A stretch of DNA of 64,000 nucleotides. It comes from Stomorhina lunata (taxonomy: Eukaryota; Arthropoda; Insecta; Diptera; Rhiniidae). The notes beneath the pieces are model-generated. The model searched no databases. It had not been told where the DNA came from and was given only the letters and a program-made list of their open reading frames with translations. Both the position numbers and the translations under genes were made by a program. This document shows, piece after piece, positions 50,873 through 61,583 of the stretch. The stretch is from assembly GCA_933228675.1 (NCBI GenBank), contig OW121740.1, positions 620,001-684,000 of the forward strand. The letters are read 5' to 3'. The stretch's first letter is position 1. Every line of letters begins with the position of its first letter.

Positions 50873-52644
50873 ATATATGTATGATATTTTCATGCAAAAA
50901 TCTTAAAATCTTGTTTGTTATACTTTGAATGATCTACTTTGTTCAAGTTGTATGTTTGTGCACCCTATAGTCAACAAGTGAAAATTTTCGATAGCAAGAG
51001 ATATCAACGAAATGTAAAATAAAGAATTAACTTCAAAAACAAAATTCTGATTAAATTGACTACAAAAACATTACATATTTCCTATGTTTTATTATTTTTT
51101 TATTGATTTCTTACAGATATAAATAAGTACCGATTTATGTGTCTGAATCTTCAAGTCATATTCATTGAAAATTTTCATTAACGAAAAAATTAAAAAATGC
51201 GCCTTTTTTTAAGTTATGCCACTATTCATGTAAGTTTCAAAGATTTCATTTGACTTATAGTAAGTTCTTTACATACTTATGACTAAAGTTTATGGAAAAG
51301 AAGGGTATATTTTATTCGACATAATTCATTAAATTATTATTCAATTGTTTCAAAAAATGTTTTAATTTTAAAGTGGCTTTTGTTACTTTTATGGATTCAT
51401 TATTATTTAAATTAATCTCAAAACACTTCCGAGATGTGAGTTTTTGATTAAATAAGAACTTTTCAAAATTATTACAATTTTAAAATCCACATGTCAACGA
51501 TAATATGTTATATGTATTAAAAAAAACAACAACTGGTGGCGTCAGAAATACCTATAAGTTATTTAATTATGTATAAAATAAAAAAATATAAATATATTTT
51601 TAATTGTTGTTTAGGTTTTTTCAAATTAAATTTGCATATGAAAAGTATCATTTTAGAAAAAGATTTAAATAACATTTTTTATCTTATTTTAAAAAGAAAA
51701 AATAGTTAATTAAATTAATTAAATATGTATTGATAATACCTTGAAATAAACAATTTATTGTATTATATAATTTATGTACAACAACAAAAAACACAAATAA
51801 AAAAATTATTAAAAATAGTAAAAAAAACATCGACAAATGATAGTTTTGTTAATTTGCATTTTAATGTAGTTTTGATTTAAATACGAGTAAATCCATATAA
51901 ATTTCAATATAAAAAGACAAAACAAACTTTGCCCAACTTTCTTAACTTTTTTATTTGTATTTTCTTTTTTTTTTAATAAAAACAAAAACAAATTGTACAA
52001 TAAAAAACAAGAATTAAAAAGGAATTAAGTCATATTAATAAAAAGTTATAATAAAATGTCAAATTAGCAAAAATATCAATAACTAAATAAATAATATTGT
52101 AACAGTTGGGACTTTAAATGCGGTTCCTTTGATAAGATTTGTTTTAAATTGATTCGTTTAATGAATCGTTACTTTTCGGTTGACAACAAAAGATTTCAAT
52201 TTATAACCCCTCTCATTCTTATTCTCTTTCTCTTTTTCTGTTTTGATATATTATTTAGCAATTCATAAAAATTACCGCCATTTTTCAAAACTTTTAATAT
52301 AAATCAATTTCAAAACTTAATAAATAGAACGAAGTCTGCTCGGCCACGCGTTACTTTTTCTTCTTTTGAAATCATTTCAAGAAATTCTAGAAAATTTGCA
52401 ATTATGCAAATTTTAAAAATATATAATACAAAAATTTATTTATTAGCATAAGTTTTTTGTGAATTTGCCTTTTATTAATTTGTTCGTCCATTTCATATTA
52501 ATTTTTATCATTTGTTTAATATCCATAAATAAGGCAATTAATAACATAACCATTTTTTTTAAATAATAGAGACACAAAAAACCCCTATATCGATGAACCA
52601 AATCTATCGGTAGATGTTAAACAAATCCTACGATTTTTATAAAC
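50873..52644. other. AT-rich non-coding sequence
   Basis: Extremely A/T-rich, with no gene or bounded repeat recognised. Confidence 0.45.
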
Positions 52645-53152
52645 AATAGAGGGGTTCGCCTTTCATACAAAAAAAAAGTTGTATCAGTCACGCCCTAGGA
52701 TTAAAGATAATGTAAAAACCATTCTAAAAAAAAATTGTATGTTTTTGCCACGCCTACAAACACCGCCCTTTTAGTATTTTGTTCACTGTGTGGCCATTTT
52801 TAGTTCGATCATAACGTTTTATATATCGGTTTTCACTGCTTTGCTCTACATTTCTCTCTTTGATCGTTTTTTACTACCGCGTCAATTTTTAGTCATAAAT
52901 TTTTAAAACTCGATTAGTACTAGATTCGATTTGGGAGGGTACGAATCGAGTTTTAAAAGGTTATGACTAGAGATTGACGTGGTATGAAAATACTATCAAA
53001 GAGAGAAATATATCTCTTACAGAGCCGCGAATACTTTATGATCGGACTAAAGATGGCGTGGCAAAAATATAAAAAAAAAATTTAGAATTGCTTTAACATT
53101 ATTATTTAATCCTAGGGGGTGACTAACACAACTTTTTCTCGAACCACTCTAC
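52645..53152. mobile_element. Fold-back element of about 0.5 kb
   Basis: Nearly the whole element is two inverted arms of about 200-250 bp. Left GTTGTATCAGTCACGCCCTA then GGATTAAA matches right TTTAATCCTAGG.GGTGACTA; TTTGATCGTTTTTTACTACC matches an inverted block near 52980-53000. The arms meet around 52915-52945 at AACTCGATT...AATCGAGTT. The outer boundary is near GAGGGGTTCG/CGAACCACTC. Non-coding. Confidence 0.7.
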
Positions 53153-53199
53153 AGTCAAACTTAGATAGTCCAGTCGGGACGCAAAAATATCCGAAAAAA

Positions 53200-53455
53200 A
53201 AGCGGAACATTTCTGTTTGCGCTTTAAGCAAAATGTGATGTGACTGCTGTCCAGGAGATAAGATGGAATGGCCGCGGCGTCGACAATATACCAAAAGGTG
53301 GCCTATATAATAGCATCACGAGAGCAAGCATGAGTTTGGATGCGGTTTTATGGTAAGTAAAATAATGCGAAATCTGGTTTCCAGGTTCACCCCAGTAAAC
53401 AGCAGCAGGTTTTCATGCCTTGACATTCACAACGCAACATTGGTGTAGCCAAATT
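53200..53455 (+). pseudogene. RTE-type LINE endonuclease fragment
   Basis: Frames across this stretch give, in order, CDVTAVQEIRWNGRG (53240-53282), KHEFGCGFMVSK (about 53326-53361) and NLVSRFTPVN followed by NATLV (53370-53440). These are recognisable motifs of the apurinic-type endonuclease domain of RTE-clade retrotransposons. In-frame stops and frame changes separate them, and the N-terminal helix region is deleted. The reverse transcriptase is absent. Confidence 0.75.
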
Positions 53456-55384
53456 TTGTCAATTAATCTTTATATTTTGGTGTAGGGTATAAAAACTATT
53501 ATAATATTCACACATAAATAATGATCAATATTGGCTTTCTTGTTGATATTCGTCCATTTAATTTGCATTTTGATTTGAATATAAAATAAACCCCTTCCAC
53601 TGTCGAATTGAAACCTTTCACTTTGAGCATAAATTTATCTATTTTATATTATTTTACTCGTAGTTATAATATTTTATTAGTTAACCTTGAAGCATTTATA
53701 TTCTTAACAAAATAAATTATTTTAAATATTGTTTATTTTTAAATTTATATATCAACATATTTTATTTGGTAGATTAACAATGTATGCTAATATTTTATAT
53801 TGTTATAAATATTTTTTAAAAAGAGAAATAACACTCAGGCAAATATTGCCTATACAATTATATATAGAGTATATACGACTTGGGTTGCCTTCTTTGGAAA
53901 GGGGATAGTAGAGAAGCTAATATTTTTGGTCCACAAACCAATAAAAAAAGACATTATAAATTAATAAAATTCTCTTGTTTTATTTTTCTTTTATGCAATA
54001 ATTTATTGAAGAAGATAATTTTTTATCTTCTTCAATAAATTATGGCATAAAAGCAAAATTTCATTTTAATTATATTTTTTCGTAATAAAAAAGAATTTTC
54101 TTAAAGAGTTTTACTGTAGTGTATTGCACTAAGATACCAATTTATTACAATTATTTATTATTGTAATAAATAGTTTTTTGATAAAACTAAAAAAATGTTG
54201 GCTGAGAAATTTTTACCTTTGCAGTTTTATCTCATATAATGGAAATTACTTTGAAGAAATTAAAAAAATTATTGGGCAAATAAATTTTTAAGACAAAATT
54301 TTAAGAAAGTCTTGACCAAATGAATCTGGCCTCTAACTAGTTTGTAAAACTGTTCGCTAAATCCAAATATGAATATCTCGAAATCTATTTTACTTGTGAT
54401 CATTTTGACTTCAAATTTGATTAAATGGACAATTTAACGTAAAATTTGGGTACCAGAAATTGGGTACCAAAAAAAAAAAAAAAATACTGTTATGTAGTGT
54501 AATTAATGAAACATATCATAAGTTCGAAAAAATGTTAAAACCATAGAAAAAAGTAAATTGAAACACAAAACTAAATTAAATTTATTTTGTTTTAATTTAT
54601 GTAAATTGTTTTAAACTAATAATTATTGACACTTCCAGTTTTGAGGGCAAAACATAGCTTTAGTCAGTCAGAAAGTCCAATTGGCGTTTCTGCGTCATTT
54701 TAGTATAAAAATTTTGATTCACATAATTAATCATTCAAACAAACAGACAAACGAGCAACAGGTGAATTTTATTATGAAAAAAGATAAAAGTTTAAAGTAA
54801 AATACAAAATAAAACATATTTTAAGCCTTTGATGTAATAAAGTCATAACTCAGAAAAAAATTTAAATTTTCATGTTCTTTGAAGTTACCCTAAACAATCC
54901 ATTCGTATGTTATACAATTTTAATATTATTTTAAAAAATCATACAATATTTTACTAGATAAAATGTATTGAACTAAAAAATTTCAAATTTTGATTTATGT
55001 ATCTTTTATAGCTAAGGAAAGATATGAAAGTGTATATATAAATAGCCCATAATTAATTTTAACGCAGAGATGACACTGATTATTATTTTATTCAAAATTT
55101 TGTTTGGTATTATTAGGTTTGTTCCTGATATGCGGAAGGAAGATCATTTAAAAATTAAAACAAAACGTTAGTTCGTTCGAAATTTAATTATATTATCCCT
55201 GTAAATATTTAACAACAGATTAAGATCAATTAGTTAATATTAAATCCATTAAACGAAATAGAGTGTCCTAATTTTATTGGTATTTTTTTTTTAAATCATC
55301 ACGGATATATGTAGCATTCAACAAAATCGATTTATTAAAATATTAATTCTGTTCAGACATCGTATCATATTCAATGAAAGTCCC
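53456..55384. other. AT-rich non-coding sequence with a strong hairpin
   Basis: No gene is supported. It contains the 66-base hairpin listed separately and a smaller 12-bp hairpin at 54140-54171. Confidence 0.45.
53988..54053. repeat. 31-bp stem, 4-base loop hairpin
   Basis: Arms 53988-54018 and 54023-54053 are inverted copies with a single mismatch around TTTT. The arm begins CTTTTATGCAATAATTTATT. It could be a tiny fold-back relic or a hairpin RNA; nothing shows transcription. Confidence 0.75.
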
Positions 55385-55635
55385 ACAGAAAATTGATCCA
55401 TATTTGACCATAGCTCCCATACAAATCCTTCTGACCACATTCACTTTAATGAGTCGAATTCAAAAAAACGCTCGTAAATCTAAAGACAATTACAATTTAT
55501 GTTAATTTTTTGCACATATAATTGTTGTACCAACTGTTTAAATTTAAAGCAAATTGGTCCACGTTTGACCCTAGCTCTGATATAAGGGCCAAAGACTGAA
55601 ATTACTTAGATAAGTTTTAGAAAATATGTATCTGA
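55385..55635 (+). mobile_element. Helitron-like family A fragment
   Basis: ATTTGACCATAGCTCCCATA, ACGCTCGTAAATCTAAAGAC and TTTGACCCTAGCTCTGATAT occur in the same order as copy 2 (17930-18120). Termini are absent. Confidence 0.6.
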
Positions 55636-56120
55636 ATTAACACATGAAACAATGAAATACATATAAATTATGTTCCACTTTGAAAGTCTTTGAAAGCAAA
55701 ATAAGGTTTTTATTCCGCTTCCAAGTGATATTGAGTTCTACAATATGTCCTGGCTGATATTTCTAAAAAAAATTGAATACAAATTGAATTTTTATATTTA
55801 TTTCAAGAACGGGAACAAATCTATTATTTACATTTAAATTAAATGTTTTCGATATATTAATATAAAAGTTGATCACACAAAATTTGAAAGTTCTAAAGAT
55901 CTAACATATTAACAACCAATCGAAATTATGTAAATTGAACCAGTTTCAAACTAGATGTTAGTAGGAACTTTTTTAATATGGATTTTGTTTTGCCCTTTTG
56001 TTCGATTTTTCACTTCTAATTCTTGCCAAACATCCACTTAAGCTTTTCTTAATAATCTTCTTTTTAATGATCATTAAAAGCATATAATATAGATATATCG
56101 TTTCCATACAAGTCTTCCGG

Positions 56121-56311
56121 TATAAAAACAGAAAAAGATTCATTCAGACAATCTTTTGAAATACTCGAATCATTAATAAACAAACCAGCTTTAATTCACT
56201 CAATTTTTATTTAAAACTTTTATCCAAATGCTTCGTTTAGAAAATATGTATAAACAAATGTCGCTCGCATCAATTGTACTCGTATTTATTGTATCTGAAG
56301 ATGATGACTAA
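56121..56311 (+). promoter_or_regulatory. Possible core promoter with a 27-codon open frame
   Basis: TATAAAAA (56121) is followed 25 bp later by an initiator-like TTCAGAC (A at 56146). The first ATG (56228) opens MLRLENMYKQ and runs only 27 codons to TAA at 56309. The middle is hydrophobic (SIVLVFIV). It could be a small peptide gene, a decayed secreted-protein gene or chance; no poly(A) signal is obvious. Confidence 0.2.
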
Positions 56312-56751
56312 ATTAAAGCAAAATGCATAAATACATACATATCTACATACATACATATGTATGTAGGTACAACAGGTGTTTTCTATTTTCATTTTGGATC
56401 ATTTGATTAATTGACGTGCTTAAATATCATGAATAACGTAATTATTTTAAAAACCTCAGACAAATTGGCTACTGTGACATCAAAACCTACTGCAAAGCAA
56501 AATTCGATAAAAAAAAAATAATGTATTCAACAATTTTGAAATTTTTATTGTTGCATCTGTTAAGTTTTTATATTCGTTTAAAAAAAAAATGTCAATTGAG
56601 AAATAAAATGAAAGTTTTTTGAAATCCTCTTCTTTTCGAAAAAAAGTGATCAAACTAGACAAACCTGCATTTTGCAAGTCGAGAGTATATTTTTTTTGGT
56701 TGCGTTAAAACAAATTAAAGTTTCTCAATAAAATTGAAAAAGTAAATTTAG

Positions 56752-56776
56752 TATAAATACTGCAATTTTATCAGTC
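56752..56776 (+). promoter_or_regulatory. TATA-type core promoter of the first GYR/YLP gene
   Basis: TATAAATA at 56752-56759. An arthropod initiator consensus TCAGTC sits at 56771-56776, closer than the usual spacing of about 30 bp, so the true start may be nearer 56782. The adjacent CTTAGAACT is shared with the second gene's promoter. Confidence 0.6.
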
Positions 56777-56836
56777 TTAGAACTATAGATTATTTTACTT
56801 TTTGGTTTGACTTTTTATGCCAGAACTTTGAAAATA

Positions 56837-57532
56837 ATGGTAAATAAAAGATTCATATGAAATTTTATTTTTTATTAATGTATTTTTTTTTAGAAACTCT
56901 TGTTAATCACCTTTACTTTGTTGGCCACCACCTGGGCACAATCTTTGTCGGGTGAATACTTGCCACCTGTGGAGGAATACTCTGGAGCTTCTAGCCAGGC
57001 AGTTGAAACAAACTTTTTGGAAAATGAACCCGCTCACTCATTGGCTGATGATGGATATCGCTACAAAACTGTGAAGCGTTACCGTTTGCGACATCGTCGT
57101 GATGTAAGCGATAGCTACTTGCCTCCACATGCCGCTTCATCTTCCGTTCCTGTATATTCTGCTCCTGTCGAAACAGCTCCAGTATACGCTGCTCCTGCTG
57201 CCTCTGAAACTTATGAAGTAGAGGCTTCTGAACCAGCTCCTGCCCATTCCTTAGGTAATGATGGTTATCGTTACAGATCTGTTAAACGTTATCGCCTTCG
57301 TCGCCGCCGTGACGTAAATGAATTATCCAACAACTACTTGCCCCCTCATGCCGCTTCATCTTCCGCTCCCGTATATTCTGTTCCTGCAGAAACTGCTCCA
57401 GTATACTCTGCTCCTGCTGCCTCTGAAACTTATGAAGTCGAGGCTTCTGAACCAGCTCCAGCTCATTCCTTCGGTAATGATGGTTACCGTTACAAAGCTG
57501 TCAAACGTTACCGCCTTCGCCGTCGTTACTAA
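56837..57532 (+). CDS. Secreted GYR/YLP-motif protein, 213 aa (two exons)
   Basis: Coding exons are 56837-56839 (ATG only) and 56894-57532; the intron 56840-56893 is 54 bp (GTAAAT...TTTTTTTTTAG). An in-frame TAG sits just before exon 2, so the upstream ATG is needed. The product starts MKLLLITFTLLATTWAQS, a signal peptide probably cut near residue 16. Then come YLPPVEE (23-29), a GYRYKTV motif near 55, and two repeat units of about 68 residues (near 79-146 and 147-213). Each repeat is YLPPHAASSS, VYSAP-type segments, ETYEVEASEPAPAHS and DGYRY, ending in arginine runs (RLRHRRD, RLRRRRD, RLRRRY). GYR and YLP are motifs known from dipteran proteins of unknown function, often considered cuticular; that role is inferred here. 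The coding region is far GC-richer than its flanks. Confidence 0.9.
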
Positions 57533-57599
57533 TGCTTATAATATAGTACAAATTATTAGATTTATCACAAATGTAAAGCTCATGTCATAAAGCAATATC

Positions 57600-57605
57600 A
57601 ATAAA
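57600..57605 (+). promoter_or_regulatory. Poly(A) signal of the first GYR/YLP gene
   Basis: AATAAA 68 bp after the stop codon. Confidence 0.7.
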
Positions 57606-57682
57606 AGATTCAATCCAAATAAGAAAGTTTTGATTATGCATTAAAGTCAATGAAACCTGAGTATATAAACTATAAAAAATCA

Positions 57683-58163
57683 AGGCGAATTCATATAGGT
57701 GGTGGAAAGAATACAACAAATACAACATGAAAAAATGAAACCACATGTTGTTTTTGTAGTTTTGCTTACAAAATTTTACAAATTTTTGTTTGTTAAATTT
57801 TTAAGGCGAATTCGTCAGCTGGGCTCTTGATCATAGTGTAATTCATAGTGTAATAATGAAAGTGATATCAAGAGCCCAGCTGATGAATTCGCCTTGAAAT
57901 TTTACATACAAAAATTTGACAAAATGTAAGCAAAACTACAAGAACAACATGGGGTTTCATTTTGTCATGTTGTATTTGTTGTATTCTTACCACCACCTGT
58001 AATGAATTCGCCTTGGTGTAATTATGAAAGTGATATCAAGAGCCCAGCTGATGAATTCGCCTGGAAATTTAACATACAAAAATTTGACAAAAACAACATG
58101 GGGTTTCATTTTGTCATGTTGTATTTGTTGTTTTCTTACCACCACCTGTAATGAATTCGCCTT
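57683..58163. mobile_element. Multi-arm inverted-repeat (fold-back) element
   Basis: A palindromic unit spans 57683-58014: outer ends AAGGCGAATTCAT/ATGAATTCGCCTT, and a second, inner pair of the same ends at 57803 and 57895, so the arms are about 120 bp outside and 29 bp inside the inner ends. A partial direct copy of the right half follows (58015-58163), lacking about 19 bp. In all, six AAGGCGAATTC-type ends are present. Non-coding. Confidence 0.85.
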
Positions 58164-59522
58164 GATAGGGCCTGAGTTTTAAATTAAATAAAATGTATTG
58201 AATATATTTCCGAAAAATTCTATAAGATAAAATTACAAATATTTTGAAAGCTTCTTGAATATCCCGATTGGAAGTAATATCTTGGTTAAAAAAAATATAT
58301 ATATTTTTTTTTGCAATAAATTTTTTGAAATTTCAAAATATTCCAACTTTTCAATTATAATTATATTATATTTTTAGTATTCTTGTTTAAGACAATTATA
58401 AATTAAGTTAGATCCATCTAGCATGAATAATTTTATAACTACATGAATCAGAAGAAGTGCTCTAAATCTGCGTACGTGAGAATTCTCGGGTAGTTTTTAA
58501 AACATAAAGTTAGAAAATAAGTAGGTTATAATATTACTAGTATTTTAACATCTTATACATACATCAAAAGCCCCAACTCATATACACAATGTCGCCATAT
58601 TAAAAAAAAATCAGTTTTTCATATTTTACATCTCATGCATGTTCAAAATTAAATCAAACAAAATGTAATAAAATATTTTATATGCAAACTTAATTTGTTT
58701 GCTGGTACTATTTTCTTGGGTACAAACCTTTTTTCCACTATTTGCCACTCTCAAAATCTGCAAAAAAGACAGATAAACATGCACACTTGGCAACATTGCT
58801 TATACATTACAATTCAATTTAATCAAATGCTTTTACACCTAGACATACATATGTTCCTATTAGAGCAATTTTATATCCCCGGTATTTAATTCAAATACAT
58901 TAAAAAACGAAGATAACAATTTTTAGACAAAACATTTAATGAAATAAATTACAGGTAATACATTTTTGAGATTAAGATTAAGTATCTTTATAGTGATTAA
59001 ATAGTTAAGCGTAATACTTAAACATAGTTTTAACTACTTTATCCGGATATGCAAACAAGTCTATTGACCCATACAGGGGGTACCCCTTTCCTGTTGTTTA
59101 CATATTACCAAAAAAAAGACAACATAAATAAAAGTCATACATGATATTATTGATTGATTCTTGTTGACTTGATAATTTTTGTATTAGTGACAACAATCTA
59201 TTACTTCCGAGTTGAGGAACATTTGTTATAAATCGAAACATACAAGCGAACACATACTTCGATACTAAAACATATATTTATTTATGTGTACCCCACATTT
59301 ATTTTACTATATACACTAATATTATGGAAAAATAATAAGAGACAGACATGAAGATCATGATCATTTAACAAACAATAAAATGTATTTAGCAAAGATGAGA
59401 CTTAAATTGATTTTCGAAACAAAGGCGAATATTATGAATTTGTTCAGCTTATATGGCCGTGGATCTATTATCATTTGAAAGAAGTGTATAGTGAAGGCTT
59501 TTCAAAATAGTTTAGAATTTTG
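58164..59522. other. Intergenic sequence between the two GYR/YLP genes
   Basis: No gene is supported; a 64-codon frame at 58695 has no signal peptide or motif. The part nearest 59523 would hold the second gene's upstream control sequence, but no binding site can be named with confidence. Confidence 0.45.
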
Positions 59523-59548
59523 TATAAATCAGTTAGTTTCTTAGAACT
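59523..59548 (+). promoter_or_regulatory. TATA-type core promoter of the second GYR/YLP gene
   Basis: TATAAAT at 59523-59529 followed by CTTAGAACT at 59540, the same nine bases found after the first gene's TATA box. The expected start of transcription, about 30 bp on, is near 59553, giving a 5' leader of about 40 bases. Confidence 0.6.
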
Positions 59549-59594
59549 TCTTATCAAACGATCGTTGAAACTCAACGTGCAACAACATCAAACA

Positions 59595-61515
59595 ATGGTA
59601 ACAAAGACGACAACAGATAGATATCCTTTCAAATGAATCATTACTACATTTCATTTTCTTATTTTTACAGAAATTGCTAATTTTCGGATTCGCCTTTGTG
59701 GCATTGGCATACGCTCAATATGCTCCCAGTTCGGAGTACTTGCCTCCTATTCAGGAAGTAAGTCAATCTCTAGAATTGGATGCTCCTTCGAATGAATATT
59801 TGGCTCCAACAGTAGCAGAAGAAACAGTTTTTGCTGATGATGGTTACCGTTATAAAACTGTGCGTCGCCATCGTCAACGCAGACGTCGCGATGTCAGCGA
59901 ATTGACCGCCTACTTGCCTCCTGCCCAAGAAGCTGCTATCGAATATGCTGCTCCTTCTAACGAATACTTGGCTCCCGCTGTTGAAGAACAAACCGTTTTG
60001 GCCAATGATGGTTACCGTTACAAGACTGTCCGTCGTCAACGCAAACGCCGTGATGTCAGCGAATTGACCACTTACTTGCCTCCTACCCAAGAAGCTGCTA
60101 TCGAGTATGCTGCTCCTTCCAACGAATACTTGGCTCCCGCCGTTGAGGAACAAACCGTTTTGGCTAACGATGGTTACCGTTACAAGACTGTCCGTCGTCA
60201 ACGTAAACGCCGTGATGTAAGCGAATTGACCACCTACTTGCCTCCCACTCAAGAAGCTGCTATCGAATATGCTGCTCCTTCCAACGAATACTTGGCTCCC
60301 GCTGTTGAAGAACAAACCGTTTTGGCTAATGATGGTTACCGTTACAAGACTGTCCGTCGTCAACGTAAACGCCGTGATGTCAGCGAATTGACCACTTACT
60401 TGCCTCCTACCCAAGAAGCTGCTATCGAATATGCTGCTCCTTCCAACGAATACTTGGCTCCCGCTGTTGAAGAACAAACCGTTTTGGCTAACGATGGTTA
60501 CCGTTACAAGACTGTCCGTCGCCAACGCAAACGCCGTGATGTCAGCGAATTGACCACTTACTTGCCTCCTTCTCAAGAAGCTACTTTCGAAATTGCTGCT
60601 CCTTCCAACGAATACTTGGCTCCTGCTGTTGAAGAACAAACCGTTTTGGCTAATGATGGTTACCGTTACAAGACCGTCCGTCGCCAACGCAAACGCCGTG
60701 ATGTCAGCGAATTGACCACTTACTTGCCTCCTTCTCAAGAAGCTGCTATTGAATATGCTGCTCCTTCCAACGAATACTTGGCTCCCGCTGTTGAAGAACA
60801 AACCGTTTTGGCTAACGATGGTTACCGTTACAAGACTGTCCGTCGCCAACGTAAACGCCGTGATGTCAGCGAATTGGCCACTTACTTGCCCCCTTCCCAA
60901 GAAGCTACTATTGAAATTGCTGCTCCTTCCAACGAATACTTGGCTCCCGCAGTTGAGGAACAAACCGTTTTGGCTAACGATGGTTACCGTTACAAGACTG
61001 TCCGTCGTCAACGTAAACGCCGTGATGTAAGCGAATTGACCACCTACTTGCCTCCCACTCAAGAAGCTGCTATCGAATATGCTGCTCCTTCTAACGAATA
61101 CTTGGCTCCCGCTGTTGAAGAACAAACCGTTTTGGCTAATGATGGTTACCGTTACAAGACTGTCCGTCGTCAACGTAAACGCCGTGATGTCAGTGAATTG
61201 ACCACTTACTTGCCTCCTTCCCAAGAAGCTGCTTTCGAAATTGCTGCTCCTTCCAACGAATACTTGGCTCCTGCTGTTGAAGAACAAACCGTTTTGGCTA
61301 ACGATGGTTACCGTTACAAGACTGTCCGTCGCCAACGTAAACGCCGTGATGTCAGCGAATTGACCAGTTACTTGCCTCCTTCCCAAGAAGCTACTATTGA
61401 AGTTGCTGCCCCATCCAATGAATACTTGGCTCCTGCCGTTGAGCAACAAAACATTTTAGCCAATGATGGCTACCGTTACAAGACTGTCAAGAAATTCAAA
61501 GTTCATCGCCATTAA
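59595..61515 (+). CDS. Secreted tandem-repeat GYR/YLP protein, 615 aa (two exons)
   Basis: Coding exons are 59595-59597 (ATG only, context AACAATGG) and 59671-61515; the 73-bp intron runs GTAACA...TTTTTACAG. The product starts MKLLIFGFAFVALAYAQ, a clear signal peptide. A diverged first unit (SEYLPP, NEYLAP, DDGYRYKTVRR, HRQRRRRD) is followed from residue 78 by ten units of 54 residues (the last 52). Each carries YLPP, NEYLAP and NDGYRYKTVRR; the first nine end in RKRRD and the last in KKFKVHRH. RKRR before D fits a furin-type cleavage consensus, so secretory processing into repeated peptides is possible. The unit most often varies at QEAAIEY versus QEATIEI/QEAAFEI. Family knowledge: GYR and YLP motifs occur in Drosophila proteins, function unknown. 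A cuticle or matrix role is inferred. Confidence 0.93.
59899..61512 (+). repeat. Ten 162-bp tandem coding repeats
   Basis: Unit starts (GAATTGACC or GAATTGGCC) fall at 59899, 60061, 60223, 60385, 60547, 60709, 60871, 61033, 61195 and 61357, an exact 162-bp period. Units are highly similar at silent sites as well, indicating recent expansion or homogenisation. Confidence 0.97.
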
Positions 61516-61577
61516 GTTAGATCTACATTATCAATTTTAAGTAGTTAATGACTCCTGTTCTGTTAAACAATTTTACT

Positions 61578-61583
61578 AATAAA
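61578..61583 (+). promoter_or_regulatory. Poly(A) signal of the second GYR/YLP gene
   Basis: AATAAATAAATAAATA begins 63 bp after the stop codon. Confidence 0.75.

Noticed and set aside
60749..61030. A 93-codon plus-strand frame inside the second GYR/YLP gene
   Set aside because: An out-of-frame shadow of the repeat units, as is the 90-codon frame at 57318-57590 over the first gene.
59770..61449. A 559-codon open frame antisense to the second GYR/YLP gene
   Set aside because: It is a by-product of the 162-bp tandem repeat: once one unit is open on the reverse strand, all are. It lacks a promoter or signal context, and the sense gene has start, intron, signal peptide and poly(A) signal.
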